A DNA stretch of 64,000 nucleotides from Paralithodes platypus (GCA_032716605.1 CM064480.1:47338932-47402931); one strand, 5' to 3'; shown: positions 33,046-47,308, numbered from the stretch's first letter. Numbers and translations are program-made. The notes: a model not told the origin generated them from the sequence alone.

Positions 33046-35781
33046 ACCTCCTAAAGGAGGTGTATGTTGCTTCACAAAATCTGAAATTGCCCTGGAGGAG
33101 GTTACTAGTTTCAATTGTCCCTATTTTGATTATTCAATATACAAATTAATTTCTGCTGGTAAATTTAAATACATATGCTGCATCTACCGTTCCCCAAATA
33201 CTCCTCCAGAGCAAAGTCTTTTTGATTCTCTGTCCTCACAACTCAGTGTCCTCAACTTAAATGCTTCTTCTGAAATCACTGTGTTGGGTGATTTTAATGT
33301 CCATAATGTTGAATGGCTCACTCATTCAGCCAGGACTGATGATGCTGGTCTTGAATGTGAGCTATTTGCAGACTCATTTAATCTCACTCAACTAGTCAAC
33401 CAACCCACCCGTGTACCAGATAATCCTAATCATAATTCCCACCTACTGGACTTATTTTTAACAACCAATTCAGAAAATTATGATGTTACAGTGAGGTCCC
33501 CGCTTGGATCTTCTGATCACTGTCTGATACAGGCCACCTGTCTATCACCTACCACACCTTCCCACTCTGAACCTGTTTTGGTGACTAAATGGCATTACGA
33601 TAGGGCAGACTGGGAGGGTCTTCAAGGTTTCTTTATTGATATTCCCTGGACCTCTTTCTTTTCTAATGATGCACACTCCACCTTGAGCCACATACAAGAT
33701 TTTGTAAAAATTGGAATGGAAACTTTTATTCCTCATCAAAAGTACATTAAAAGATCTAATTCACCTAAATGTTTTGACCATAATTGTGCTAGAGTAACTG
33801 AACAAAAAGCAATAACCTACAATGCATACACAAGATCAAAAACACATGAAGCCTTTAATTACTTTAGAAACATCAGAAATCATGCCAAAACTGTATTAAA
33901 TCTAACTAAATCAAACTTTCTCCACAAGCAGGCAAATAAACTTCTAAATAATCCAAATGATAACAAAATATTTTGGTCTACTCTTAACTCATTCAAATCC
34001 AACTTCACTACTGCTTCATCCATTCCACCATTAAAATCTCAGACTGGCAATCTTGTAAGTGACTCACGAGGTAAAGCTAACCTTCTTGCGGATATTTTCT
34101 CCACCAACTCAACCTTCGATGAAATAAATCAAGATGTCCCTGTACTTAATTTTAATTCGCCTGAAATTCCCTTACTTAAGATCCACACCAGACATATCAA
34201 AACTATTTTGCAGAATCTTTCAGTAGATAAGGCTCCTGGTCCAGATGAAATTCCTCCAATAGTACTTAAGAATTGCTCCTTGGTGCTCGCTCCTGTATTG
34301 GCAAATTTTTTCCGTCTATGTACTCTTACCTCATGCTTCCCAGTACCCTGGAAAGAAGCAAACATCCATCCAGTTCCTAAAAAAGGTGCCTCTTCAGATC
34401 CATCAAACTACAGACCAATAGCTATAACTTCCACTATTGGTAAAGTCTTTGAAATTATGTTAAATAATCACATAATTAAGCATCTTGAGAATAATAAATT
34501 AATCAGTGATAGGCAATATGGTTTTAGACGATGTCGATCAACTGCAGACATTCTTTGCCTTCTTACGCATCAAATCAACCAAGCTACAGACCAACATGGT
34601 GAAACACATACAATAGCACTGGATATATCAAAGGCATTTGATAGAGTCTGGCATCAATCCTTATTGTCGAAGATGTCACACTACGGCCTTGCATCATTAG
34701 TTCCACTAATTTCTTCTTATCTTTATAACAGAAAAATATGTGTAATGGTAGATGGCCTTTATTCTCAATTTCACTCAATAAATGCTGGTGTTCCCCAGGG
34801 ATCAGTTTTGGCCCCAACTCTGTTCCTCATTCATATCAATGATTTCATATCTACCACTCATAATCCAATACATTCCTACGCAGATGACTCAACACTCCAC
34901 AGTTCCTTCACATTTACCAATTCTTTCACCCAACCCAATCTTATAAATTCAAAAATAAGCACTGCAATTTCTCTGAACCAGGACCTTTCTAGAATTGAAG
35001 AATGGGGACGAAAGAATCTAGTTTCCTTTAATGCACAGAAAACCAAGTACATTCAATTTTCTAACCGACAGAATCTCACCGACTCCCATATATTTTTAAT
35101 GATGTAAATATTCCCACTTCCCCTAGTATTGACATTCTCGGTGTAACATTAACTACTAACTTGAGCTGGACACATTATGTTAGAAGCATTGCTAAGAATG
35201 CCTCTAAAAAACTGGGACTCCTGTACAGAGTTCGAGAATTCTTCACTGACGAGCAGTTGGCCGTAATATATAAAAGTCATGTGCGTTCTCAGATGGATTA
35301 CTGTTCACCTCTGTGGAGTGGAAGTGGAGTGGTTGCATTGAGGCAGTTGGACAAAATTTAAAATAAAGCTATTAGATTAATCAATAACCCTGCAATCACA
35401 CAGGACCTTCCTACATTATCCATACGAAGAAACGTTGCATCCCTTGCATTACTCTACAGATATTTTCACAGCAATTGTTCCGAGGAACTTGCTTCAATTG
35501 TGCCGCCTCTCCACATCTTTCCCCGTAGAACTAGGGCAGCTGAGAGCGCCCATGAATTTACACTTTCTCCTCCACAATGCAGAACTTCTGCTTATCAAAA
35601 TTCATTTATCCCTAGAACTACTACTCTTTGGAATTCACTTCCCTCAAATTGCTTTCCACAAACTTACAATCTACAAATATTTAAATACAGTTGTTACAAA
35701 CATTTTATGAATGGAGGATGCCTTTAGGCACATGGACCTTTTTGTTTTATCTGTGTCTTTCCTTCCTCCGTTCATTGTCTT

Positions 35782-35806
<25 letters not shown>
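33046..35806 (+). pseudogene. Jockey-like LINE, longest copy (endonuclease plus RT), nearly intact frame
   Basis: The open frame of 719 codons begins at 32948 in microsatellite DNA, so its first ~33 residues are not element-derived. Element homology begins at PPKGGVCCFTKSEI. Endonuclease: GDFN at residues 114-117, SHLLDLFLT about 165-172, SSDH at 188-191; the N-terminal part of the domain is missing (5' truncation). RT: NLSVDKAPGPDEIPP, KKGASSDPSNYRPIAIT, GFRRCRSTADILCLL, ALDISKAFD at about 557 (motif A), GVPQGS at about 614 (motif B), YADD at 644-647. Two lesions end it: one T lost from a TTTTTT run (35093-35097), and TAA at 35358-35360 where other copies have CAA. The poly-A tail is 35783-35806. 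Confidence 0.92.
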
Positions 35807-35812
<6 letters not shown>

Positions 35813-36868
35813 CTGCTATCACTATCATCCCCACTATTACTACCATCACTTCTATGTCAACTAAACTAACTTAACCTATCAAATTCGGGGTGAGTTGTTT
35901 TCGCCCCCAGAACGCCATCATCATTGCTTGGGGGGGGGTCGAAACAATGTTTTTTAACCAAAAATCATAACTATTGCACAAATTAAAACAAAATCACAAA
36001 TTAACTACTGTCGCATTCACGCACCGAATGTTCGTGTGAAGTTTGGTGAAAATCCGTTGAACGGTCTAGGAGGAGTTTTCGGACAGACAGACGGACATTT
36101 CGGCCGGCATGTACCATTATACGGGAGGCGATACCACTCTGCTTACGCAGAGTTGATAATGATAAATAAACGTATACAGTATTATACTGTATATATATAT
36201 ACACAAGTAATGCCGACTTATATTATGGGTGTGAACCTAGTTAACAGTAAAGACAGGCTAATGACCCCAATGGCACCACTAAGGCGGTGGTTGGCTGATC
36301 TCTATTACTAGAGGGTCTCCCTGGCCAACCAAAAAATAAAGGAAAAGATTAGTGATAGTTCAAAGGGAAAATATTTCTTGGGGGACTTAAAAGCACCATA
36401 TATATTTATATACTGTATATATATATTTTTAAATACCATGGCTCTATGCCAAGTAGCTGAAAGAAAAAGCACCATATAGAGCAAAAGATTTCACACCCAC
36501 CGAGTCTCTCTCACTCATTCACTTTCACTCACTCTCACTCTCTCTCTCTCTCTCTCTCGCGCATAAAGAAACTCAGCAATAGAAAAGAACACATTCAATT
36601 ACAACTTTTTTCCTTTCGACCCTATTTTATATTGCCCTTGTGCCGATGTCCCTGATGTACTGTATATACCCTCTTGATAAAGGCTCGGCCACCTACTTAG
36701 TCGTAAATTACAACACACTTATTCAGATCTACAAGGTCCTATAAATGAAATTTTGCAGGGGTTACGCCATTCGATTTCAATCTAAACAAAACTGGTGACT
36801 AATTGCATTTTATTTTCTAACACTTATTGCGATAGTTAGGGATGATTAAAGTATCTTTTTAATCAATG

Positions 36869-37480
36869 CTCTAGAGTCTAGAGTAAAGCAATATATACAA
36901 ATCTACAATGGCATTTATTTGATAACAAAATAATGAATTATAATCTTACAACATTTGAAAGACCTAGTATCAATAGTAACTCGATCAGTTCATGTTTGAA
37001 TTACATATAACACAGAAAATGTGTGCAACTCAGAAACTTATGGAGTTAATTTGCATGTAAACATACAGTAATGCGGCAAAGATGACCCACAACTTTGATT
37101 ATAATCAACCCATCAATTACATCCCACCCCTTCCCGACCCTTCCCTGAAAAGATTGTTCCAGAGAACGATGCCCATTATGACAAATTAAATAATATCATG
37201 AAGAGCTGCATATTTCACGAGTTTTCCTCTATTATTTCACCTAATTATCAGCTTCCATCGAATTTGTTATTGATAGGAGATACCCAAGTTAAGCAATCTT
37301 GGTATGTTGTACAGCATTTTTGTATGTTCTACTACTTTTGCCGAGTAGACATTTTTACGGTAAGTATGTCTAGCAAATCTACAAGATAATATGCAAGGGT
37401 AACCGATATCTTACTTAATAAATTAAATGAACAATAGACTACAATGAAAGTAGATAGGAATTATATTTGAATAAATCTGG
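36869..37480. other. Unassigned sequence
   Basis: No supported gene. A 63-codon frame at 37198-37389 extends upstream in frame to about 37148 and contains a GT donor-like site (CTTGGTATGT, 37298-37307), but no domain is recognised and its phase does not fit the downstream candidate exon. Confidence 0.35.
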
Positions 37481-37596
37481 ACATGTTGATGAAATATTTA
37501 GCTACATTCCTTTTAAACAAATGCCCACATCATTGTTATCCCCAAAACATTGTTCACTGTTTCAAGTTTATAGATTCTTACCAGCTACTTGTGCAG

Positions 37597-37773
37597 GCGA
37601 TTGTACTATCCGATGCGCCTAGGAAAATGGTCGAGCATGAAAAATGTAAATTGAAGATGTACAAATTTGATGGGGTAGTGGAAAATATGCGAGATACATG
37701 CAAACAATTTTTCCGGAAGAAATTTTGCGATGCCAGGCACTTGATTGAATTTGTGATTTATGACAGCGCCTGG
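37597..37773 (+). CDS. Candidate internal exon of an unknown protein (59 codons)
   Basis: Inside a 113-codon frame (37483-37824), the stretch AIVLSDAPRKMVEHEKCKLK, MYKFDGVVENMRDTCKQFF, RKKFCDARHLIEFVIYDSAW has a protein-like, charged composition unlike the AT-driven frames around it. It is preceded by TTACCAGCTACTTGTGCAG (a plausible acceptor) and followed by TGGGTAAGC (a good donor). Length is 177 nt with phase 0 at both ends. I do not recognise the family. It could equally be a decayed transposon fragment. Confidence 0.3.
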
Positions 37774-37824
37774 GTAAGCGATGTTCCAATAATCAATAAA
37801 ATGGGTGGAAGAGGAAAAGCGTGA

Positions 37825-38065
37825 GAGACGGTGGAAGTAGTTGGGGCTTTTGTTAGAGGTAATGTATTTATATATGAACATTCTTACTTAAGTCTGTGCT
37901 TTAATATATAGAATTGATGATAATTATTGTATATTGATGAATCACAAACTATTTAGTGCGAAAAGGTATACTGAATAAGAGACTATCAATACTTCTATTG
38001 TATATTCTAACGTACACTATACTCTTGTTGAATATAAGTAATGCATAATGGAACTATAATATCAT
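37825..38065. other. Unassigned AT-rich sequence
   Basis: Nothing recognisable. Confidence 0.4.
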
Positions 38066-38072
38066 ATGCCAT

Positions 38073-38201
<129 letters not shown>

Positions 38202-38564
38202 ATTACGTTATATACACCCATCTGAGCATAAGATGGTATATAAGAAAACAGTCGAAATCTCAACGGTTAGAGACCAATTGCATGTTGGAAAGGGTATTTT
38301 TCAATGTATTTCCTCAAAAAACATACGCAGTTGCCAAAGGGCTATCCCGCCCTCGCCTAAATGTGCTTATTTCACCATGTTGTAATCAAGATATTATAAT
38401 TTTGTAGGAAACTCAAAATGATTAGAGACATTCTAGCTCAAAGTGGATTGGAATCATTTGGCAAAAGAGTCTGTTGCAGTGGTGCGAGGGAGGACGTTAT
38501 GTAAAGCCTTCAATAACTTTATGATGGTTGACAATTCGAACTTTTGTTATAGAGCACAGAATCA

Positions 38565-40640
<2,076 letters not shown>

Positions 40641-42122
40641 ATAGTATACATTCCCCCACACCACCATAGTGTATATTCCCCCACACCACCAGAACATATA
40701 TTCCCCCACACCACCAGAACATATATTCCCTCACAACACCAGAGTATATAATTTTCCCCCACACCGCCAGAGTATATATACCCCCACACCACCAGAGTAT
40801 ATATTCCCCCACACCACCAAAATATATATTCCACCACACCACCAGAGTATATATTCCCCCACACCACCAGAGCATATATTCCCCCACACCACTAGATCAT
40901 ATATTCCCCCACACCGCCAGATTATATATTCCCCCACACCACCAGAGCATATTTTCCCCCACACCACCAGAATATATATTCTCCCACACCACCAGAACAT
41001 ATATTCCCCCACATCACCAGAGCATATATTCCCCAACACCACCAGAGTATATATTCGCCCACACCACCAGAGTATATATTCTCCCACACCACCAGATCAT
41101 ATATTCCCCCACACCACCAGAGCATATATTCCCCACCACCACCAGAACATATATTCCCCCACATCACCAGAGCATATATTCCCCCACACCACCAGAGTAT
41201 ATATTCCCCCACACCACCAGAGTATATATTCTCCCACACCACCAGAGTATATATTCCCCCACACCACCAGAGCATATATTCCCCCACACCACCAGAGCAT
41301 ATATTCCCCAACGCCACCAGAGCATATATTCCCCCACACCACCAGAGTATATATTCCCCCACGCCGCCAGAGCATATATTTGCATATATTCCCCCACGCC
41401 ACCAGAGCATATATTCCCCCACGCCGCCAGAGCATATATTCCCCCACGCCGCCAGAGCATATATTCCCCCACACCAACAGAGCATATAATTATTCCCCCA
41501 CACCAACAGAGAATATATTCCCCCACACCAACAGAGCATATATTCCCCCACACCAACAGAGCATATATTTCCCCACACCAATAGAGCATATATTCCCCCA
41601 CGCCGCCAGAGTATATATTCCCCCACGCCGCCGGAGCATATATTCCCCCACGCCGCCAGAGCATATATTCCCCCACACCACCAGAACATATATTTCCCCA
41701 CGCCGCCAGAGTATATATTCCCCCACGCCGCCAGAGCATATATTCCCCCACGCCGCCAGAGCATATATTCCCCCACACCAACAGAGCATATATTCCCCCA
41801 CACCACCAGAGCATATATTCCCCCACACCAACAGAGCATATATTCCCCCACACCACCAGAGCATATATTCCCCCACACCAACAGAGCATATATTCCTCCA
41901 CACCAACAGAGCATATATTCCCCCACACCAACAGAACATATATTCCCCCACACCAACAGAGCATATACTCTACCACACCAACAGAGCATATATTCCTCCA
42001 CACCAACAGAGCATATATTCCCCCACACCAACAGAGCATATATTCTCCCACACCAACAGAGCATATATTCCCCCACGCCGCCAGAGTATATATTCCCCCA
42101 CACCACCAGAGCATATATTCCC
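40641..42122. repeat. 25-bp minisatellite array B, about 59 copies, sister of array A
   Basis: Unit: CCCCCACACCACCAGAGCAT plus ATATT (25 bp). It shares CCCCCACACCACCA and the total length with the unit of array A; the switch occurs over roughly 40630-40700 through intermediate units (CCACCATAGTGTATATT). Sub-variants CACGCCGCCAGAG and CACACCAACAGAG form local runs. The frames (521 plus; 424, 316 and others minus) are artefacts. Confidence 0.97.
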
Positions 42123-42404
42123 CGCTCTAAAAGCATACACCGACAATACCCACCCACCGCGATCCTTTTACCATTTGCTCTTCTCACTGGCATCAAAAGC
42201 TTTCTTGCTTCGGGGACCTTTATGGGAATATTGACGTCGTTTGTTGTTCAGTAGTGCCTGCCTCATGACATTGTGTTGTCATTCGCAAATGTACAAGGAC
42301 AATCCATTGTTCGCCGAAAACCTTCATGATGATTAGTGTGAATTCTAGAGAGAGGGACAAACAATGTACACTGTGGCTATCATCAAACTATATGTTTTCA
42401 GGGA

Positions 42405-43280
42405 GATGTGGCCGCTTTTTTGGGATCCCCTTCTCCCTCATGCTTAGCATATTAGTTTTGAGATTTTAAGACGTTCGTTTTATTTAAGGGGAGGTGTGTT
42501 GTAGTGGTCTTGTCACTGGACTGGTAATCCAATGGACCCGGGTTCGAATCCTGATATATCAATGGGAAGATATTATTGGGATGGAATTTGTGCTATATCT
42601 ACTGTAGTATCATTGCATTACCACAAAGCCCACCGAAACTCCAAATAAATACCCTCAATGTTCCCTAATTAAATAGCACTGTATGAATATTCCCATATTC
42701 AAAATATGCTACATAGGGACAATGCCTAGTAAGTTTACTGCTCAATAAGTGGCGTTCTGAGTGAGGGTCCGAGTCTATGAGGTGAGACAATGAAGCACTA
42801 GAGCAAGCCAGCCTCAGAAATGGGGCTACTTCGAGCCGTGAGTGGGCAACTAAACCTCATGCATCCTGCGAAGGCAAGATGGCAGGGGATGGTTGCAGCT
42901 AAAAGTGTTTCACGTGTCTCACCCCCTAGACTGGAACGAGACCTCACGGGCTTCACCGTTCAATGATTTGCGGTTGAATGTACAGATTCTGAGCCTATGC
43001 CCGAGAGGGAGTAGTTGGAATATAGAAGAAAAACCAAAACAATAATAGTTTGGTAATTTAAAGACCTTTCGCCCCATTTCTTTGTCAATATCAAGACCGT
43101 TCGTGACATTTATGTGTTGATTTTTTTCCTGGCGAGTGATAGCAAGTCTGTAATTTTAGAAGGAACCTGCCTTCAGCCGGGAAATATTTAACAAATGTAC
43201 AAATTTATCTTGAAAGGCTGTCTAGGGGGTATGTTTTTTTAAGCTTGATGGAGGTCGTGCGAAGAAACTAAAAAATAAAT
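42405..43280 (-). mobile_element. Family F (foldback-related) copy interrupted by a SINE
   Basis: 42405-42486 (GGGAGATGTGGCCGC..., CCTTCTCCCTCATGC, TTTTAAGACGTTCG) and 43055-43280 (AAAGACCTTTCGCCCCATTT, CCTGGCGAGTGATAGCAAG, AAGCTTGATGGAGGTC) are the two parts of one element; together they align in reverse with 61355-61672. The SINE at 42487-43045 lies between them. Confidence 0.6.
42487..43045 (+). mobile_element. tRNA-derived SINE, copy 1 (about 560 bp)
   Basis: The head at 42493-42560 has an A-box-like GTAGTGGTCTTGTCACTGG and a perfect B box GGTTCGAATCC. An anticodon-arm-like TGGA-CTGGTAA-TCCA would place GGT (Thr) as anticodon. The body matches 62748-63295: TGGAATTTGTGCTRTA, CATTACCACAAAGCCCACCG, AATATTCCCATATTCAAAAT, GAGGGTCCGAGTCTA, CTTCGAGCCGTGAGT, GGTTGCAGCTAAAAGTG and CCCGAGAGGGAGTAG. 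The end is A-rich (GAAGAAAAACCAAAAC). Pol III-type retroposon by architecture. Confidence 0.8.
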
Positions 43281-43409
43281 AAATATATATGTACATATAG
43301 ACCAAAACACTAGCACTACCCCCTTAAGTGTACGCTTCTCTTGAACCACAGATATTTTCGTCCTAATTCTAATGTATTCATCTTAATTCGTGATTGATAC
43401 ATACGAGTT

Positions 43410-43623
43410 TTAACCCTTTCAAGCTCCAATATGCGTTTCTGTTCTGCTTTCTGGATACTATTAGACGATGTTATTCAGATTAGTAACGGTATATGAAAGT
43501 CAAAGGGTTGATTGAGATAGTATTTAGCCTTTCACTACCCATAGATACTTCCTAAGCTGCATAAAATCGTCTAATGATAGCCAAAATTAACTGTTAAAAC
43601 GCGTCAGAGCTTCAAAGGGTTAA
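43410..43623. mobile_element. TTAA-type MITE, family T3 copy v (variant ends)
   Basis: TTAA at 43410-43413 and 43620-43623. The ends read inward are CCCTTTCAAGCTCCAATATG and CCCTTTGAAGCTCTGACGCG. The interior keeps the T3 words TTAGACGATGTT, CCTAAGCTGCATAAAATCGT and CTAATGATAGCCAAAA, but the ends differ from other T3 copies. Confidence 0.7.
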
Positions 43624-43634
43624 GTTTTAAGTAG

Positions 43635-43860
43635 TTAACCACTTCTGTACCGACAACGTCTTTTTAATTAACCTTACTGCGGCCACTATTGGACGATTTC
43701 GTGCAGTTTAATAGGGCCCTCCAGCAAATAACAGACTTCGAACTATCCCACTTAACACTATTTACTACAATAGATCCTTCTTAAACTCCACAAAATCGTC
43801 TATATACAGTATATAGCTAGAATAAAACGAAAAAGACGTCGCCGGTACAGAAGGGGTTAA
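43635..43860. mobile_element. TTAA-type MITE, family T3 copy ii
   Basis: TTAA at 43635-43638 and 43857-43860. Ends read inward: CCACTTCTGTACCGACAACG and CCCCTTCTGTACCGGCGACG. The interior has TTGGACGATTTCGTGCAGTT. It lies 12 bp from copy v. Confidence 0.8.
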
Positions 43861-43923
43861 AGCCATAGACATTAGTTATTTAGTTGAAATATAATAATGC
43901 GTGGGTTGCGATATACAGTAGAA

Positions 43924-44112
43924 ATCATTATCATTATAATTATTATGTATATTAGTTTTTATTATTATTACTATTATTATTATTATGAATATTATTATTA
44001 TTATTATTATTATTATTGTTATTATTAATAATATTATCATTATCATTATTAATATAATTAGTATTTGTATTATTATTATTATCGTGATTATTACTATTAT
44101 TAGGCTACTAAT
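43924..44112. repeat. (ATT)n microsatellite
   Basis: Trinucleotide tract with interruptions; the Ile-rich minus-strand frame over it is an artefact. Confidence 0.95.
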
Positions 44113-45458
44113 AATTATTATGTCCATAAAAGAGAATTTCAAACATATATTACCTTGAGTTTATTCTAAATTTCGATAGGAAAAGCTTGAGTTTCTTTGT
44201 CCCTAAACTCACAAATAGTCATATTAAAACAAAGCGATGTCATACATAATACAGGCCAAAGACACTAGTGAAATTCGTAGTTCACTTAAAAGATTGATGA
44301 TAATGTACAGCATGAGAACGGCATATATTAATGTGATATTTTCTCCTACACCTTTAGTCTCAGACGTTTGCTCATTAGTTGGGCAATTTTAAGACTTTTC
44401 GGTCTATTTTTTTGTCAATAGTAAGAGTCGTATTCTTAAAAACCCATACCTTCCCTTAACTTTCCTTTCCCTTCCAAGGAATTTTCTTTCCCTTCGGTAT
44501 TCTTAAAGAATTCCTTGGAAGGATTTTTTTCTCGGAAGTGTTGGTAGCTCTGTTCCACAGGCGAAGCTAGGCGCGCACCAGTTGGTATGCCTGAAGTATT
44601 AAACAAACCTTGTCAAACAAACGTTTCCAAGGGTTGACTTGCATTATTGTTGCCCAAAACATGATTTAGACCACAAATATTGTTTTCAAAGCATATTATG
44701 TTGACTTGCACAAACACAAGAATGAATTGTCAACATGATAATTATTAATAAATACAGGTTCCTAGCTCTAAATCGCGCATGTAGCCTACACCAACAAGCC
44801 ATATTCTGTTGTAGTATTTAGACCTAGCCTATAGCCTATTATTCAAGAATATAATTACATATAAACTGATATGATAAGAAACAGGGATGGAGATAAATTA
44901 GATTAGCCGAATGTAATGCGAATTAGTGTACCGTATATCAAGCATGAACACTTTTCAATTACAAAGTCAAGTCTTCCATTTCTGACCAAAACTTAACAAC
45001 TAGGCTATAGGAATCGTACAATAACCCACTATTGAGAAATATTTACCCTCAAAGTTCAATACACATTATAGCCTGACATATTCTGGTGTGCTGAGTTCAA
45101 ATACTAACTTGAACTTCTGTAGGCCTAGCCTATATATTATATAGGCCTAGGCTAGATTTGTTTTCTATTCAGCGAACAAAAAATAAAAGCTAGGCTATTA
45201 TTTGATCTGGCCCAATTTGGTAAAAATTGCAATTCATGGCCCATAGTAGATTTACTGTGCTATTGAAACTAGTTTTTTTCAATGTTTATATTTAGGCTAC
45301 CGATATTTATTTATTAATTATCTAATTTGACCGTTTTTTATTTTTATACATTATTTTGGGGCAAGAATGTAGTTACTGGATGTACCGGCAGTACCGCCCA
45401 CCTTGTTTACACTATGCGGATGCCTTTGGATATAAAAATACATTAGCCTAACCAAACA

Positions 45459-45478
45459 ACCTAACCTAACCTAACCTA
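45459..45478. repeat. Short (CCTAA)n run, also in copy B at about 56209-56228
   Basis: AACCTAACCTAACCTAACCT, four units of the complement of the arthropod telomere repeat TTAGG. Too short to imply a telomere. Confidence 0.75.
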
Positions 45479-45580
45479 GTATTCATGCAGTAATGACAGG
45501 GGGCAAATAGCAGAAAATATAGCGTTGAAATGGACGGGAACGTAAGTGCGAGCGCACAACATGACATCCTCCCTATTTTG

Positions 45581-45962
45581 GTAAGGGTTGTGTTAGCGGG
45601 CGTACCGCCTGCTTTGTTTCCATATTCGCACACTCGCAGTTACATTCACGTCTAATTTGACTGCTGTTATTTGCCCCTGGTAATATACTGTATATGATGA
45701 TGACAATGTCATGGGGGGTGAGGGGACATAGCACCCCTCAAGCCATTATTGTATCCCACGGCCAGGTGTTGGGTAAATTGTTTTGCCGTGGGATACAATA
45801 ATGGTTTGAGGGGGGCTCACCCCCCATCATCCCCATGACTTGTCATTATTATACATATTACCAGCAGGGGCAAATAACAGCAATGAAATTAGACGCGAAT
45901 GTAACTGCGAGCGTGCGACTGTAAACAAAGTGGACAGTACGCCCGCTAACACAACCCTTACC
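45581..45962. mobile_element. Long palindrome / foldback element P1 in D2 copy A
   Basis: The left end GGTAAGGGTTGTGTTAGCGG (45581) is the reverse complement of the right end CCGCTAACACAACCCTTACC (to about 45962). Arms of about 180 bp include GTTATTTGCCCCTGGTAATA, ATGATGATGACAATGTCATG and ATTATTGTATCCCACGG against their complements. No gene. A second copy lies at about 56335-56724. Confidence 0.8.
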
Positions 45963-46099
45963 ATTATTTGTTATTTGCCCTTCTGCAAACAATATATACT
46001 GTATATTGACGACAATAATTCCTGGGAAGGTGAGGCCCCCCTCAACCTAAGAAGCGGACATAATAGAAGTGAACTTAACGGTCATGGCCCAGAGCGTGC

Positions 46100-47308
46100 A
46101 AATCGCCGCGGAAGGTTGCTTGGATAATATTGAACCTTTAAATAAGATTCTTCCAAGTTTTAAATTGATTTTTGTTCTTGGGTAATCTGAATAAAAGATG
46201 AATCACCAATAGTTATGATTTAGGCATCAATGAGTAGGTTATTCATCATATTAGCTATCCATTAGTATAGTTTTGAAGATTGGGTGATATTCTTATGTTC
46301 TTTACTCTCCTCTCAAAGGCTAGGCTATCATATAGTTTAGCAAAGGCTAGGTTACCATGTAGTTAGGCAAATATCTTTGTAAGGCCTCGCCCAATTTCTT
46401 ACCGATTACTCACATACACCAGTGGCTTGCACTATTTGTTTCACTAACTGGCCTTCCTTGTGCAGCCCAATATAATGTGCAGTTAGATCCGGTGTCACCA
46501 CGTTCTTTCGCTGACCCGTACACACTAAAAACTGATGGGGACTTGTCCACCACTGCCATACTGATCATAATAATGACTGATACCGATCCATCCACCACAG
46601 CTGCTGGAAGCACTGATGTTCCAACACTGTATGTACTGTATGTAATAATACAGTACCATAATTATTCCTAACCTTCAAGACTAGAGAATACTAAAGATGT
46701 AAAGTAAATTCAGACAGAAAATCCACAAATTTTATTTGAAACAGTGTGCGGGCGACTCTGGTGACTAGTGGGGTTTTCCTTACAAACATTGAGTAGGCTA
46801 TATTTGACTATTATTGCTTTGCTGATTCAGTCCTTTCAATACATTAATATTGTGCACAGTGTGACTACATTTTGACACATGTTAATATAATAAGTTTGAA
46901 AATTCAGGTTTTGAGGCTTGCCAGGGATCAAGAACAATCCCAAGTTTTCAACAAAATCTCATACCATACTGTATACAGCCCAAAATAAGTAGCCACATTT
47001 TTTCATTAGCAATTTTGGGCTCTAATCTTATAAATGTTCTTTTAGCCTACCAGACTTTTAGCTACTACCAATGTTAGTAAGTTAGCCTATACACTCGGCA
47101 TAATCAAACGCTGTATGTTAGCATAGCCTAGGCCTATCTTAGGTTCTCAGGTTAAGTTATATTGTTTGGATATTTAAAGAAAGTAGAGGGATTAGGCTAG
47201 GATATACTGTAATGAAAAATTAAGGTAGCCTATAATTGTACTCACAACCAATAGTATTGAATAGGCGAGTGTTTACAAATATGTTTTTCAAGGGATTTTG
47301 TTTTGATT
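46100..47308. other. Non-coding part of unit D2 copy A
   Basis: No supported gene. The short frames at 46410-46671, on both strands, recur in copy B (57182-57443), but they change length by a codon-disrupting indel (CACCACG against CACG), which argues against coding. Confidence 0.6.

Larger units (their letters stand above)
31939..36868. repeat. Direct duplication D1, copy 2 (with LINE insertion)
   Basis: Segments 31939-33045 and 35807-36868 match copy 1 at 26866-29098 with few substitutions. The LINE at 33046-35806 sits inside the microsatellite, so it inserted after (or was lost before) the duplication. Homology ends at TTAATCAATG (36868). Confidence 0.85.

Noticed and set aside
37198..37389. 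Upstream exon pairing with the candidate exon at 37597-37773
   Set aside because: Using its donor at 37301/37302 leaves two extra bases and puts the downstream exon in a frame that stops quickly.
42493..42560. Functional tRNA-Thr gene
   Set aside because: The acceptor stem does not close, and the sequence is the head of a two-copy, ~550-bp repeat; it is a SINE head.
45459..45478. Telomere or chromosome end
   Set aside because: Only four units, embedded in a duplicated internal element.
46410..46671. Small frames conserved between the two D2 copies as a gene pair
   Set aside because: The copies differ by an indel in the frame, and conservation is equally high in the flanking non-coding DNA.
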